The notes: generated by a model from the sequence alone, not told the origin. DNA of 64,000 bases from Bacteroidota bacterium (GCA_023434025.1 JAEYTL010000027.1:1-64000), one strand, 5' to 3'; numbered from the stretch's first letter, positions 1 to 10,271 are shown. Numbers and translations: made by a program.

Positions 1-69
1 TTTACTTCTTGGCTGATGCTCTTTTTTTTTAGATTTTTTTGCTTTGAAATGCTTTGATACACTGAACCC

Positions 70-102
70 GTGTGAGGGATAGCAGCGGATAGCCCGACCC
101 GG
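70..102. repeat. GC-rich intergenic element (candidate repeat or structured RNA)
   Basis: A GC-rich block stands out from the AT-rich DNA around it. It contains the heptamer GGATAGC-like unit twice (GGGATAGC then GGATAGCC, about 10 bases apart) followed by CGACCCGG. From memory, flavobacterial intergenic regions often carry elements ending in a similar AGCGGATAGCCCG string, so this may be a degenerate member of such a family or of a structured RNA. No gene is visible in positions 1-176. The identity is uncertain. Confidence 0.35.
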
Positions 103-176
103 AGTTTACGCAGGGGAACACCCGAATAACTTTAAATAGTTTCTTTTTTATCTCTTTTGTTAGAAAATTCTAATTA

Positions 177-208
177 TTGGGTTTCTATTTTTAAAACTGA
201 TACATTTG
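177..208 (+). promoter_or_regulatory. Bacteroidetes-type promoter of the TPR/AraC gene
   Basis: TTG at 177-179 is followed after 21 nt by TACATTTG at 201-208, which matches the flavobacterial sigma-A pattern TTG-N19-21-TAnnTTTG. Transcription would start near 215, just before the ATG at 230. The box overlaps the in-frame TTG codon at 206, so that upstream start can be ruled out. Confidence 0.75.
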
Positions 209-229
209 CACTGGGTTTTACTAACAAGT

Positions 230-1813
230 ATGTATAGAAAAGACAAGTTATTTGGTTGCTTTTTTGTTTCAGCATTTTTGTGCTGTGTTTTTTCATGCCA
301 ATTTGTGTTTGCCCAGACCTCTAACCGAGAAGAGATTTTTTTAAAAGCAAAAGAGTTATTGGGAAATAACCCCGAAGAATCGATTAAGGTAGGGCAGCAT
401 TTGTTGAATTTGGAAAGCGATATCTCTAAGGCTTCTTCGATTAGGCGACTTATTTCGGAGGCCTATCTGGTTAAGGGTGACTATCACCATGCGTTGGTTT
501 ATGCTTTTGAAGCAGGGTATGCTTTTGACCAGTTGCCGGTTGAAGATAAGATTGAGGTCTTGTTGCTAAAATCTTCGGTATTATATGATTTGAATTTAGA
601 TGCTCAGGCACGGACTTATTTAAAACAGGCGAGTGGCTATATTTCTTTGGTTAAAGATATAGCACTTTTGAGAGATTTTGAACATAAATTGATTTTGCAC
701 GAAATAATGGTTTGTATTCGTAAGCAAAATTTTGAAAAAGCAATCCGGTTGTTTGATGTAAAAAACAAAACACAGCTTACAAATATAGATTTGAAGCAAG
801 ATTCTGATATAGTAAAAGGAGTTGTTTTTTATAATCTGAAACAACTGGACTCTGCCCGGGCTTATTTTGACAAAACATTGCATTTTTCAGCCCAACGAAA
901 AACAGAGCACTTCTTTGAAAAATCAGTTGTTCTGGCCGAAAAGAGTAAAGTGTTTTTCGTTGAAAAAAAGCATTTACAGGCCATTGAATTGTTAAACGAG
1001 TCGTTGAATTTGGCTAAAAGGATTAATAATATTCCTCTTTTTCGTTTAGTGAATAAACAACTTTCAGTCAACTACCTTGCCTTGAATGATAAATCAAACT
1101 ATCAGCGTTTTAATAATGAGTTTTTGGTTTTAGACGGTAAGTTGGAACAGATGGAAGAGGAGTCTGTAAATACTGCATTTAATTTAATTTCGGAAGAGTA
1201 TGATCGGAATTTTATTGTAGGGGAAAATAAAGCTAAAAATAATTTTTATATTTTTTTAGTTGGAATAGTGTTGATCTTATTGATTTCGATACTTTTTTAT
1301 CTTAAAAACAACTGGAAAAGAAAGCGATTAAATGAGATCATAAAATACTTAGAGATAAGTAAGACTCTTTTTAACAAACCCGTTTTAGAAGTTAAACCAA
1401 GTGATAGAAAAATGGCTATTCCGATTGAAACGGAACAACTTATTCTTGCTAAACTGAAACGGTTTGAGCAATCTTCCCGGTTTACGAATAATGATATTTC
1501 GCTGGCAACCTTAGCCAGCCAGTTTGATACCAATACAAAGTATTTGTCAGAGATTATCAATAAACATTATGAAGACAATTTTAACATGTATATCAACAAA
1601 CTGCGTATAAATTTTATCATCGAGAAGTTAAAGTCTGATCCAAATTATATTCATTATAAAATCAGTTATTTGGCCGAAAAGTGTGGTTTTTCATCACACA
1701 GCAGTTTTGCTACTGTTTTTAAGGCCATAACCGGAATTACTCCGGCAACTTTTATTGAACTTTTAAAAGAAGATTTAGAAAAGGAAAAAGAGGAAGTTTT
1801 AAATGAAATGTAG
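230..1813 (+). CDS. TPR receptor-like transcriptional regulator with C-terminal AraC-type HTH
   Basis: The 527-residue product has a signal peptide ending near FVFAQ. A periplasmic region of about 290 residues follows, made of helical TPR-like repeats. One membrane segment (NFYIFLVGIVLILLISILFY) leads through a basic juxtamembrane stretch to a cytoplasmic AraC/XylS helix-turn-helix domain (about the last 120 residues, with FTNNDISLATLASQF and YLAEKCGFSSHSSFATVFK). This layout suggests a one-component membrane-spanning regulator that senses in the periplasm and binds DNA directly; the ligand is unknown. ATG 230 was chosen because the longer TTG start lies inside the promoter. The stop overlaps the start of the next gene by 11 nt, so the two are cotranscribed. 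Its targets may include the adhesin island downstream, but that is only inference from position. Confidence 0.85.
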   Translation: MYRKDKLFGCFFVSAFLCCVFSCQFVFAQTSNREEIFLKAKELLGNNPEESIKVGQHLLNLESDISKASSIRRLISEAYLVKGDYHHALVYAFEAGYAFDQLPVEDKIEVLLLKSSVLYDLNLDAQARTYLKQASGYISLVKDIALLRDFEHKLILHEIMVCIRKQNFEKAIRLFDVKNKTQLTNIDLKQDSDIVKGVVFYNLKQLDSARAYFDKTLHFSAQRKTEHFFEKSVVLAEKSKVFFVEKKHLQAIELLNESLNLAKRINNIPLFRLVNKQLSVNYLALNDKSNYQRFNNEFLVLDGKLEQMEEESVNTAFNLISEEYDRNFIVGENKAKNNFYIFLVGIVLILLISILFYLKNNWKRKRLNEIIKYLEISKTLFNKPVLEVKPSDRKMAIPIETEQLILAKLKRFEQSSRFTNNDISLATLASQFDTNTKYLSEIINKHYEDNFNMYINKLRINFIIEKLKSDPNYIHYKISYLAEKCGFSSHSSFATVFKAITGITPATFIELLKEDLEKEKEEVLNEM

Positions 1814-2951
1814 TAAAAGTATAATATATTTTTTTTCAGCAACGCTGTTTTGTTGTTGCTCTTCCCTGCTTTTTAGTCAGACAAAAGCAAAGCTTGACAG
1901 TCTCTTTAAAGTGAGTACCATCAGTATTTATGAAAATCCGGACAGGGCAATTTTTGTGGGAGATTCTATTTTTAAAGTTGTTTCAGATCCTGATATCCGG
2001 GTGAAAGCTTTAATGTTGATTTCAGCGGGCTATTCCTCTAAACGGAACTACCAAAAGTCATTGGAATATTCAAACAAAGCCAATGAATTAGCCAAAAATA
2101 TTGATGATGCTATACTTCGGATTAAAATCATAAATAAAACTGCAATTCAATACCAGCAACTTAAAATTTACGAAAAAACCATTCAGTATCTTGATGAAGC
2201 TGAACAATTAATCTTGGCCTATCCGATTCGGGATTCGGTTACTTTTTATCTGGCAAACAGTTATGTGGTTAGAGGCCTGGTTTATAAGGAAAGGCTAAAC
2301 TGTGAAATTGGCATAACATTTTTAGACAAGGGCATCAAAGAATATGCTAAGATAAATAACTTTAACAGTATTGCAAATACCAGTATTGCCTATTATAATA
2401 AAGGAAATTGTTACGTTTTGCTGAAAGATAATAAAGCGGCTAAATTGAGTTTTCAGGAAGCGATTATTTTGGCAAAAAAAGCTGAGGCCAAAAGTCTGCA
2501 GGCCTTTGCTCAAAAAGGATTAGCAGAAGTATATACCATTGAAGGAAGATACCAGGATGCTATTGAGGTTTTAAATCAGGCGTATACTATTTCAAAGAGT
2601 GTGGGAGATTTGATTTTAAATCAAGGGATTTATAAAGGTTTGTCTGAAAATTACCTCGCTCTGAACAATTGGGAAAATTATCAAAAGTATAATCAGTTAT
2701 ATCTTCAAAACAGAATCAAGATCAAAGAGTCAGAACGAAAATCAATTAGTAATTCGTTAGAAGAAATTGAAAAAGATAAAAAAAATCAATTAGAAAAAAT
2801 CCTTCCGTCCTATCAATATGGAATTTATATTCTTATCTTTTTGAGTTTACTGATTATTTTTTTGTCGATTTTCAGTTACTTAAAAATTAAAAAAGAAAAC
2901 ACTTCTTTACAAAATGTAATAGATAGATTACAAAAAAATAAAAATGAGTAA
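1803..2951 (+). CDS. TPR membrane protein, HTH-less paralogue of the upstream regulator
   Basis: The 382-residue protein has a signal peptide ending near LLFSQ and a periplasmic TPR-like region with helices such as YSNKANELAKNI and AIEVLNQAYTISKS. It has one membrane segment near residues 340-360 and a short charged tail. It resembles the upstream protein in order and motifs (both have a SENYLALNN/SVNYLALND-like helix) but stops soon after the membrane segment, without a DNA-binding domain. The natural-looking stop and intact helices argue that it is a functional partial duplicate and not debris. It may modulate or form heteromers with the upstream regulator; this is inference. Its ATG overlaps the upstream stop by 11 nt. 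Confidence 0.8.
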   Translation: MKCSKSIIYFFSATLFCCCSSLLFSQTKAKLDSLFKVSTISIYENPDRAIFVGDSIFKVVSDPDIRVKALMLISAGYSSKRNYQKSLEYSNKANELAKNIDDAILRIKIINKTAIQYQQLKIYEKTIQYLDEAEQLILAYPIRDSVTFYLANSYVVRGLVYKERLNCEIGITFLDKGIKEYAKINNFNSIANTSIAYYNKGNCYVLLKDNKAAKLSFQEAIILAKKAEAKSLQAFAQKGLAEVYTIEGRYQDAIEVLNQAYTISKSVGDLILNQGIYKGLSENYLALNNWENYQKYNQLYLQNRIKIKESERKSISNSLEEIEKDKKNQLEKILPSYQYGIYILIFLSLLIIFLSIFSYLKIKKENTSLQNVIDRLQKNKNE

Positions 2952-3112
2952 TAACTGTCTTTATTTTTGTTTTTTAGTATAAGTTATTTTAAATCAATTA
3001 TTTGTGTGTTTTTTTTGCCTTTCAAATTTCGGTAATTTACAAAGTCATTATATATTAAGGTATAGTATTACTATCTATTTTTATCCAAATACTAACCAAA
3101 CCGTTAAATGTA

Positions 3113-6100
3113 ATGACAATGCAAAAAAAATTACAACTAATCAGTTCAGTAAAAAAGTTTTTACTGTTGTTAAACTTCAGGGAGTATGAAAATACTGCTC
3201 GGCAGCATAGTGTCGGAAACAAATTTGTTTTGACATTTCTGCTGTTGTTTCTCTCGTTATCAAATTACGCACAGTTGGCAACCGAATCATTTGAAGGTGG
3301 TATTCCGGCCACTTGGACACTTTTTGGAAATGGAGTAGGTGCATCAGCCTGGGGAATTTCCTCGGATGGCTATCTGGGCAGTGATGCCGCTTTTGTTAAT
3401 CCGGGTTCTGAAAATATCGGACAAGGCAATACGGCTCAATATTTTTTGGTAACCCCGTCGGTTTCTGTTCCTGCAAATGGCGAGATTCGATTTTATACCA
3501 AACGAGCAACCGCAAATGCAAATGATAATATCAGCTATCAAATCAGACTTTCTACGGCCAGTCAACCGGATATCAATGGTTTTACGGTTATTTTACAATC
3601 GTGGAACGGAAGTGATTTGAATGTTGGTTCTGAAACAGAATATGAAGAAAAGATTATTGCAATCCCCTCGTCAATTCCGGTAGGATTAGATATTTATATT
3701 GCTTTTGTAGCGGTTAATAATCAAACGGGAGCAGAAGCTTTTGGCGATGCATGGTATTTAGATAATATCCGGGTAATCGAAGGATGTTTACAGGTTGTTG
3801 CAGATGATGTTACTTTCTCTCAAATCAGCCCGGTCTCCGCTACAGTGACCTGGACACATCCTGAAGTAACAAATTTTGAAATTCAATATGTTGAAGAAGG
3901 AGAAAGCCCTTTAGTAACCGGAAGTTCAATCAATGGCAATACATCTACTTTTGAGGATTTAACAGGTGAAACAACTTATGACGTTTACATCAGAACGGTT
4001 TGTGACTCTGAAACATCAAGCGATTGGGCAGGGCCGTTTCGTTTTACAACTTCAATTTACGGTTTGTCCTGTGAATATCCAATCATTGTAAATGCTACAT
4101 CAGGTTCGCCTTATTCTTTAGATAGTAATTTAATGGACTTTCCAAATGCAGATACAATAACCTATCCGGTACATGGTAGTAACTGCTTGTCAGATTCAAT
4201 AACGGAGAACTATTTATCGGGAAATAAAATATTTCTTTCTTATACGCCTGAACAGGACGGTTTAATCAATTTAAGCCAAATGACCCTTCCCTGGTCTTCG
4301 GGAACCCAGTGTTGGGGTAATGCTATTTCCGGTGTTTTCATCTACGAAAATTGCAGTACGATTGGCGTGGAATGTTTGGCGGGTTTAAATACTTCTGCTA
4401 CAAGTCAGCCCAAAACGATAGATAATTTTCCTGTCACTGCGGGAACCGAATATATAATTGTTATTTCTACGTCCTTGGGAGGAATTGATACAAGCATATG
4501 TTTTGAATTTGATTTATCATTCACCACCTGTCCTTCGCCTTCTCAATATACATATAAAAATTTATTACAAGAAAGTGTGACCTTTTCATGGGATAATCCG
4601 GTAAGTATTGCCGATTCATGGGAATATGTTGTATTGCCGGTTGCCGATCCTGCCCCAACAGGTTCGGGAACTGCTACAGCTACGAACGAAAATATTTTAA
4701 TTGATGAGCTTACAGCAGGAACTACTTATAACTTATATGTAAGACCAATTTGTAACGGAAATCCCGGAGAATGGGGAGTGCCAATTACATTTACAACGCA
4801 ATGTAACGTTTTTGATACACCCTATTTTACCGGATTTATTGGTGCTTCCTCATCAAGCCCTGAGCCCTGTTGGACATCTTTAGATGTAAATAACGATGGG
4901 GTAAAATGGTCATATCAGGCAGGTTGGGAAGAAGGTTATCTGGGGTATGCCACTTTACAAACGGGTACAAACCAAAATTTCAATCATGATTACCTAGTTT
5001 CTCCACAAATCAATTTTGATGGTGTTCAGAAACGTTTGCGATTTTCTCAACAGGTAGGTTGGGGAGGAAGTTCCAGTTACAGCATACGAATAGCTACTTC
5101 CGGAATTGGTCAGGAAAATTTTTCGTATGTATTATTGCCGGAAACTGTAATCAGTAATGAATCCTGGCAGGAAGTAATTTATAATATCCCGGTTGAAGTA
5201 ACGGGATTAGTAAATATCGCTTGGGTTATTTCGCCTGTTGGTTCCGGACATGAGGCGAGCAGAATTTCTTTTACAAACATATATATCGAAGACAAACCAA
5301 TCTGTCCGGATCCGATTGCTCCTGTTTTAATCAGTGGCAGTGAAACGACTGAATCAGCACAATTTTCATGGACCGTGGGCGATTTGGAAGATCAGTGGGA
5401 AGTTTTGGTTTTGCCGTTAAATGATCCTGAACCCACAAGCGAGACATCCGGGCTTGTTGTTTCAAGTAACCCCTATACCTATGGCGGTTTACTGCCTGCA
5501 AAAAGATACAAATTTTATGTTAGAGCTTATTGCAGCAATGAACATCAAAGTAATTGGGTTGGACCTGTTCATTTTGTAACCGATTGTATCACTTTTGATA
5601 CCCCATTTTATGAAAGTTTTAATGACGATGATGAAAATACTCAAAAATTCTGTTGGACAATAAATAATGCTAATGCAGATGCTTCAGAATGGTTAATGGA
5701 AGTTACAAACCCAGAAATTCGTGCTGGTGGAGGTTGGTTTAATCCTACTACAAGCTATGATGACTGGCTAATTTCTCCTGCTATTAATGTGGAAGGTGTA
5801 AAAGAATTGAAATATAAATACAGAGCAAGATTTTCAATTTTTCATCCCACTTCAAGATACGGGATTCAAGTTTTGATTTCAACAACAGATACTAATCCTG
5901 AAAGCTTTACCGAATTAGCTCCATTGGAAGTTTTTACGAATACTGACTTCATTGAAAAATCGATTTTTTTTGAAGCGAGCGGAACAGTTTATATTGCATT
6001 CAGAGTACCACCGGATTTTGATTTAACTCCGGGAACTTCAATTTTAGACATTGACGATGTTTATATTATTGATGCACCATTATGTCCAACGCCAAGTGCT

Positions 6101-9100
6101 TTGGGAACTACTTCAGTATTATCTGAAAATGCCAATTTAATTTGGATGCCCGGATTTGGCGAAGAAGCTTGGCAGGTTGTTGTTCAGGAAGCCGGTTTAG
6201 GAACTCCATCTGTGGAAGGTGAAACGGTTTCAACAACAACATACAACGCCAATCAACTTTTACCGGGAACGCAATATGAATTCTATGTTCGTGCCGTTTG
6301 TACAGATACGGATAGTAGCGAATGGGCAGGACCATTTGTGTTTACAACACTTTGTTCACCATTTAACACACCATTTACCGAAACATTTAACTTTGACTCT
6401 ACAACCGAAAATTGTTGGAGAATCTTAAATTCAAATGATGATGGTTTTCAATTTGCAATGAATGTCACCTCTAATACGTATGAAGGTGATCAAGCAGCCG
6501 GAATGTTCACCGGATCAAATGGTGCAAATGATGATTGGTTAATTTCGCCAACCATTAACGTAACAGAAAACCAACGCTTAAAATTCTTTTACAGAGTTTA
6601 TGACTCATTTTTTACAGAAGATTTAGAAATAAAATTATCTACTACAGGAATAAATCCGGAAAGTTTTACAACGGTTTTATATGATACGGAAGAAGATCCA
6701 AATCCATTAAACAATGAAGAATGGAAAGAAATGATTATCAACCTTCCTGACGGTATTACCGGAAACATCAACATAGGATGGCATATTCCAACCATGCCAC
6801 CAAGTCCACTTGGATACAGAGGTCAACTTTTATTTATAGATAAAGTAATGATCGAAGATATTCCTGCTTGTCCTGCTCCTTATAACATGACAATTTCAAA
6901 CATTAACGATACAACGATTGATGTAAACTGGGAAACGGCCGGAACAGAAACACAATGGGAAGTAGTCGTTCAGCCTTATGGAACACCAGCTCCCGGAGCA
7001 ACTTCTTTACCGGAATATACACATATTGCAAATGCTCATCCATTTACAGTAGAAGGTTTAATTCCTGCTCAAAAATACGAAGTATATGTTAGAGCAATCT
7101 GTGAAACAGAACCGGAATGGATTGGGCCATTAGAGGTTATAACAAAATGCAGTTTTGAAGATTTATGTGAATATACAGTTACCTTGAGCGGAGGTCCTTC
7201 TTCCGGAATTGGTGGCGGGATTGATGTAATCCAGAATGGTGTTGTCGTTCAAACATTAGATTTCCCAACCGGAGCATGGAATGAAGAGATGCAGCCGGTA
7301 GATTTTATATTATTTTTATGCCGTGGCGTTGAATTCTCTTTATTCTGGGATTCCGTCGGGACAGCTCCTGGTCAATTTCCGGGTGCAACCGTTGAAGTTA
7401 AAAATTCGTTAGGTGAAATCATTTCTACTACCGATTTAGGATTACTTCCTGCTCCAAGAAGAACTTTCTTTACGGGTATTGCCACTTGTGGCGAAATCAC
7501 TTGTCCGCAACCAACCGATTTAACCATTAGCGAAGAAGGCGAATTATCCTGGACAGCCGGTGGTTCTGAAACTTCCTGGGAAGTATTTATTCAACCTTTC
7601 TCCAATGGAACGCTACCAATTTCGGGCACTATTGTAACAACAAATTCATACATGCCACAAATATCAGACTTCACAGCCGGAAACAATACTTCGTATGAAT
7701 ATTTTGTTAGAGCAATTTGTTCAGATGACGATACAAGCTTCTGGTCAGGCCCAAATGTATTTGTTAGAAATGATGCTCAATCAACAGCTGTTACTTTAAC
7801 GGTTAATGATTCTGAAATTTGTTCAGTAGCCACAAAAGCTTCCTTCAATGGAGCAACACCTTCTGCAGACGCAATGTCTTGCGAAGGGATAAACGGCGGT
7901 GATATTTGGTATGATTTCCAGGCTACTTCAACAACGCATTTGATTGATTTAGATAATTTCTCCGGAAATCATTATGACAGTTCAGGTGATCTTCCTTACG
8001 GGAAAATAACATTAACATTATATCGAGTTAATGGCGATAATTTAGAAGAAATAGTTTGTACATATAACAATGCTGTTGCCACAATGTATTCAACAGAATT
8101 AGTAATAGGTGAAACCTATAAATTGAGAATTACTCAAAACGAAACAGAACTTTCTCCATATACTTTTGATATTTGTGTAAAAACAATTGTAGATCCTTGT
8201 TCATTCAATGTAATTAACGCTGGGTTTGAACAACCAACTGCCTCAGTTGGATTGCTGAGTAATATGATTTCTCAAAATATTGTTCCGGGTTGGAGAAATG
8301 ATGTAATTGGCTATTGGTCAACAGGTACTTTCTTTTATTTTGATGCGTTGAATACTGTAGGAACTGCACCGTACGAAGGAGCTCAGTTTATTCAGATGCT
8401 CGCATCAGATGCCGGATTAGAACCGGATTTGAATAATATCGATGGTATGTTCCAGGATTTTGACAGTTCTGAAATAACACAATACGAATACAGCTTTGCT
8501 CATGCAACACGTGGAGGAGAAAATTCAGTTGACTTGTTTGTTGGTCCGCCACAAGGTCCTTTTGAATTAGTTCATCAATCAACCACCACGAGTTTAGGAT
8601 TTAATGTGCTGGAAGGAATTTACAACGTTCCTGCCGGGCAAAATGTGACACGATTTGTATTCCGTTCCAGAAACGACGGTATCGGAAATCTTTTAGATGA
8701 TATAAAAATTACACCAAACAACAGAATTATAACGGAAAGTCAAACCGTAGAATGTGGGGCTGGTCCTGTAGCCGTTCAAGCAAACGGAGTTGGAAGTTGG
8801 ATTGCAGACGAAAACAACCCTGGTTTGACAACTTTTGCAGATGTGAATGGAGGTAATGCAACCATCTCAGGTTTTAGTGCTCCGGGAGAATATGTTTTCT
8901 ACTGGAAAACCCGTTATTGCGAAAATTCAATTGCAATTACATACTTAGGTTTTGATGATGTGCCAACGGTAACTACTCCGGTAGAATATTGTTTGAATGC
9001 AACAGCTCAACCATTAACAGCAATACCAACCCCGGGTTATACGCTAAAATGGTACACGGAAGCAACAGGCGGAACAGGTGTTGCAACCGCTCCAACACCA

Positions 9101-10219
9101 GGTACATCAACGATCGGTTCAACATCGTATTATGTTGTAAATGTTGATTCAAACGGTTGTGAAGGACCACGTGAAGAGATTGTTGTAACGATTATTGATT
9201 TAACCATTCCGGAAGTTGGATTTAATTATGATGCAACAACCTATTGTGTAATCGGAAATAACCCAGTCTTATCAACCAATACAGGTTTTGTAACAGGAGG
9301 AAGTTATACCGTAGAGCCATCAGCAGGATTGAACATTAATGCTTCAACCGGAGCCATTGACTTATCAAGCAGTGATGCAGGAACATACGAAATTACCTAT
9401 TCTGTCCTTCAAAACGGATGTATAGCAGCAAATCAAAGCACGTTTACAGTTACTGTAACAGATTCAACACTAACTGTTGTTAATCTTGCGTATGAAACAC
9501 CAATTTGTATTTCGGGAGAAAATCCGGTACCAACCAATCACACAGAAAACGGTACATTTTCATCTGAAACCTTAACGGTTGATTTGGTTACAGGCGAAAT
9601 TAATTTATCCTCTGCAACAGCAGGAACACATGTTATTACCTATACCGCTTTAACTGATACTACATTGTGTTTAGAAGGGAATTCAACGTCATTTACCGTT
9701 GAGATTACTGATGCTGAAGAAGTAGTTATTTCTCAGGAATGTAACGGAAATACATTAGTGTTGAAAGTAAATGAAAATACTTCTGCTGATTATATCTGGA
9801 TGGATCAAAACAACAATGTAGTAGGTTCAAATGAGGCTGTGTTTAACGTGAGTGATTATCTGGCTGATAATCCAATGGCTACTTTCCCGCAAAGATTTAC
9901 ACTTACAATTGTTTCCGGAGAATGCTCAAGCGATGGCGAGTTTACGGTTACCTCTATACCATGTGTGATGATTCCAAAAGGAATTTCTCCAAACGGCGAT
10001 GGTAAAAATGACACGCTGAACTTAACAGGAATGGGAGTTCAGCAGATAACCATCTTTAACCGTTACGGTAGAGAAGTGTATAATTTCAACGGAAGCTATT
10101 CTAACCAATGGCATGGTCAGTCAAATGACGGAAAAGAACTTCCTTCGGCAACCTATTTCTACAGTATTGCTAAACAAGATGGAAGTACAGCAACCGGATG
10201 GATTTACATTAACCGATAA
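3113..10219 (+). CDS. Giant Fn3 / choice-of-anchor-J adhesin with type B T9SS C-terminal domain
   Basis: The 2368-residue exported protein starts with an unusually long N-region before the hydrophobic core that ends in SLSNYAQ (near residue 52). Fibronectin type III modules begin near residues 224, 472, 729, 990, 1251 and 1463, each opening with C-x-x-P-like strands and closing with YxxYVRAxC...W.GP. They alternate with cleaved-adhesin/choice-of-anchor J modules (about 53-222, 563-728, 823-989, 1079-1250) that open with F-x-TPF-x-E-x-F. Further beta domains and Ig-like units fill 1550-2280. Residues about 2285-2368 form a type B CTD (IPKGISPNGDGKND, FNRYGREVY, LPSATYFYSI). The family is exported by the T9SS and stays at the surface, often in adhesion or gliding. 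ATG 3119 is an alternative start. A PorP/SprF gene follows, separated by a hairpin. Confidence 0.92.
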   Translation: MTMQKKLQLISSVKKFLLLLNFREYENTARQHSVGNKFVLTFLLLFLSLSNYAQLATESFEGGIPATWTLFGNGVGASAWGISSDGYLGSDAAFVNPGSENIGQGNTAQYFLVTPSVSVPANGEIRFYTKRATANANDNISYQIRLSTASQPDINGFTVILQSWNGSDLNVGSETEYEEKIIAIPSSIPVGLDIYIAFVAVNNQTGAEAFGDAWYLDNIRVIEGCLQVVADDVTFSQISPVSATVTWTHPEVTNFEIQYVEEGESPLVTGSSINGNTSTFEDLTGETTYDVYIRTVCDSETSSDWAGPFRFTTSIYGLSCEYPIIVNATSGSPYSLDSNLMDFPNADTITYPVHGSNCLSDSITENYLSGNKIFLSYTPEQDGLINLSQMTLPWSSGTQCWGNAISGVFIYENCSTIGVECLAGLNTSATSQPKTIDNFPVTAGTEYIIVISTSLGGIDTSICFEFDLSFTTCPSPSQYTYKNLLQESVTFSWDNPVSIADSWEYVVLPVADPAPTGSGTATATNENILIDELTAGTTYNLYVRPICNGNPGEWGVPITFTTQCNVFDTPYFTGFIGASSSSPEPCWTSLDVNNDGVKWSYQAGWEEGYLGYATLQTGTNQNFNHDYLVSPQINFDGVQKRLRFSQQVGWGGSSSYSIRIATSGIGQENFSYVLLPETVISNESWQEVIYNIPVEVTGLVNIAWVISPVGSGHEASRISFTNIYIEDKPICPDPIAPVLISGSETTESAQFSWTVGDLEDQWEVLVLPLNDPEPTSETSGLVVSSNPYTYGGLLPAKRYKFYVRAYCSNEHQSNWVGPVHFVTDCITFDTPFYESFNDDDENTQKFCWTINNANADASEWLMEVTNPEIRAGGGWFNPTTSYDDWLISPAINVEGVKELKYKYRARFSIFHPTSRYGIQVLISTTDTNPESFTELAPLEVFTNTDFIEKSIFFEASGTVYIAFRVPPDFDLTPGTSILDIDDVYIIDAPLCPTPSALGTTSVLSENANLIWMPGFGEEAWQVVVQEAGLGTPSVEGETVSTTTYNANQLLPGTQYEFYVRAVCTDTDSSEWAGPFVFTTLCSPFNTPFTETFNFDSTTENCWRILNSNDDGFQFAMNVTSNTYEGDQAAGMFTGSNGANDDWLISPTINVTENQRLKFFYRVYDSFFTEDLEIKLSTTGINPESFTTVLYDTEEDPNPLNNEEWKEMIINLPDGITGNINIGWHIPTMPPSPLGYRGQLLFIDKVMIEDIPACPAPYNMTISNINDTTIDVNWETAGTETQWEVVVQPYGTPAPGATSLPEYTHIANAHPFTVEGLIPAQKYEVYVRAICETEPEWIGPLEVITKCSFEDLCEYTVTLSGGPSSGIGGGIDVIQNGVVVQTLDFPTGAWNEEMQPVDFILFLCRGVEFSLFWDSVGTAPGQFPGATVEVKNSLGEIISTTDLGLLPAPRRTFFTGIATCGEITCPQPTDLTISEEGELSWTAGGSETSWEVFIQPFSNGTLPISGTIVTTNSYMPQISDFTAGNNTSYEYFVRAICSDDDTSFWSGPNVFVRNDAQSTAVTLTVNDSEICSVATKASFNGATPSADAMSCEGINGGDIWYDFQATSTTHLIDLDNFSGNHYDSSGDLPYGKITLTLYRVNGDNLEEIVCTYNNAVATMYSTELVIGETYKLRITQNETELSPYTFDICVKTIVDPCSFNVINAGFEQPTASVGLLSNMISQNIVPGWRNDVIGYWSTGTFFYFDALNTVGTAPYEGAQFIQMLASDAGLEPDLNNIDGMFQDFDSSEITQYEYSFAHATRGGENSVDLFVGPPQGPFELVHQSTTTSLGFNVLEGIYNVPAGQNVTRFVFRSRNDGIGNLLDDIKITPNNRIITESQTVECGAGPVAVQANGVGSWIADENNPGLTTFADVNGGNATISGFSAPGEYVFYWKTRYCENSIAITYLGFDDVPTVTTPVEYCLNATAQPLTAIPTPGYTLKWYTEATGGTGVATAPTPGTSTIGSTSYYVVNVDSNGCEGPREEIVVTIIDLTIPEVGFNYDATTYCVIGNNPVLSTNTGFVTGGSYTVEPSAGLNINASTGAIDLSSSDAGTYEITYSVLQNGCIAANQSTFTVTVTDSTLTVVNLAYETPICISGENPVPTNHTENGTFSSETLTVDLVTGEINLSSATAGTHVITYTALTDTTLCLEGNSTSFTVEITDAEEVVISQECNGNTLVLKVNENTSADYIWMDQNNNVVGSNEAVFNVSDYLADNPMATFPQRFTLTIVSGECSSDGEFTVTSIPCVMIPKGISPNGDGKNDTLNLTGMGVQQITIFNRYGREVYNFNGSYSNQWHGQSNDGKELPSATYFYSIAKQDGSTATGWIYINR

Positions 10220-10238
10220 TAATCATATAATTCAAAGG

Positions 10239-10271
10239 CAGTTTGCTTGGTTTAACTGGGCAAACTGTTTT
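10239..10271 (+). terminator. Hairpin between adhesin and PorP/SprF gene
   Basis: CAGTTTGC (10239-10246) and GCAAACTG (10260-10267) form a perfect 8-bp stem followed by TTTT. It looks like a weak intrinsic terminator or attenuator. It would lower expression of the PorP/SprF and PorE-like genes relative to the adhesin if all are read from one promoter. No clear separate promoter is seen between them. Confidence 0.65.

Noticed and set aside
206..229. Upstream TTG start for the first TPR regulator gene
   Set aside because: The codon lies inside the -7 promoter box (201-208), so it cannot be part of the mRNA; ATG 230 opens the signal peptide.
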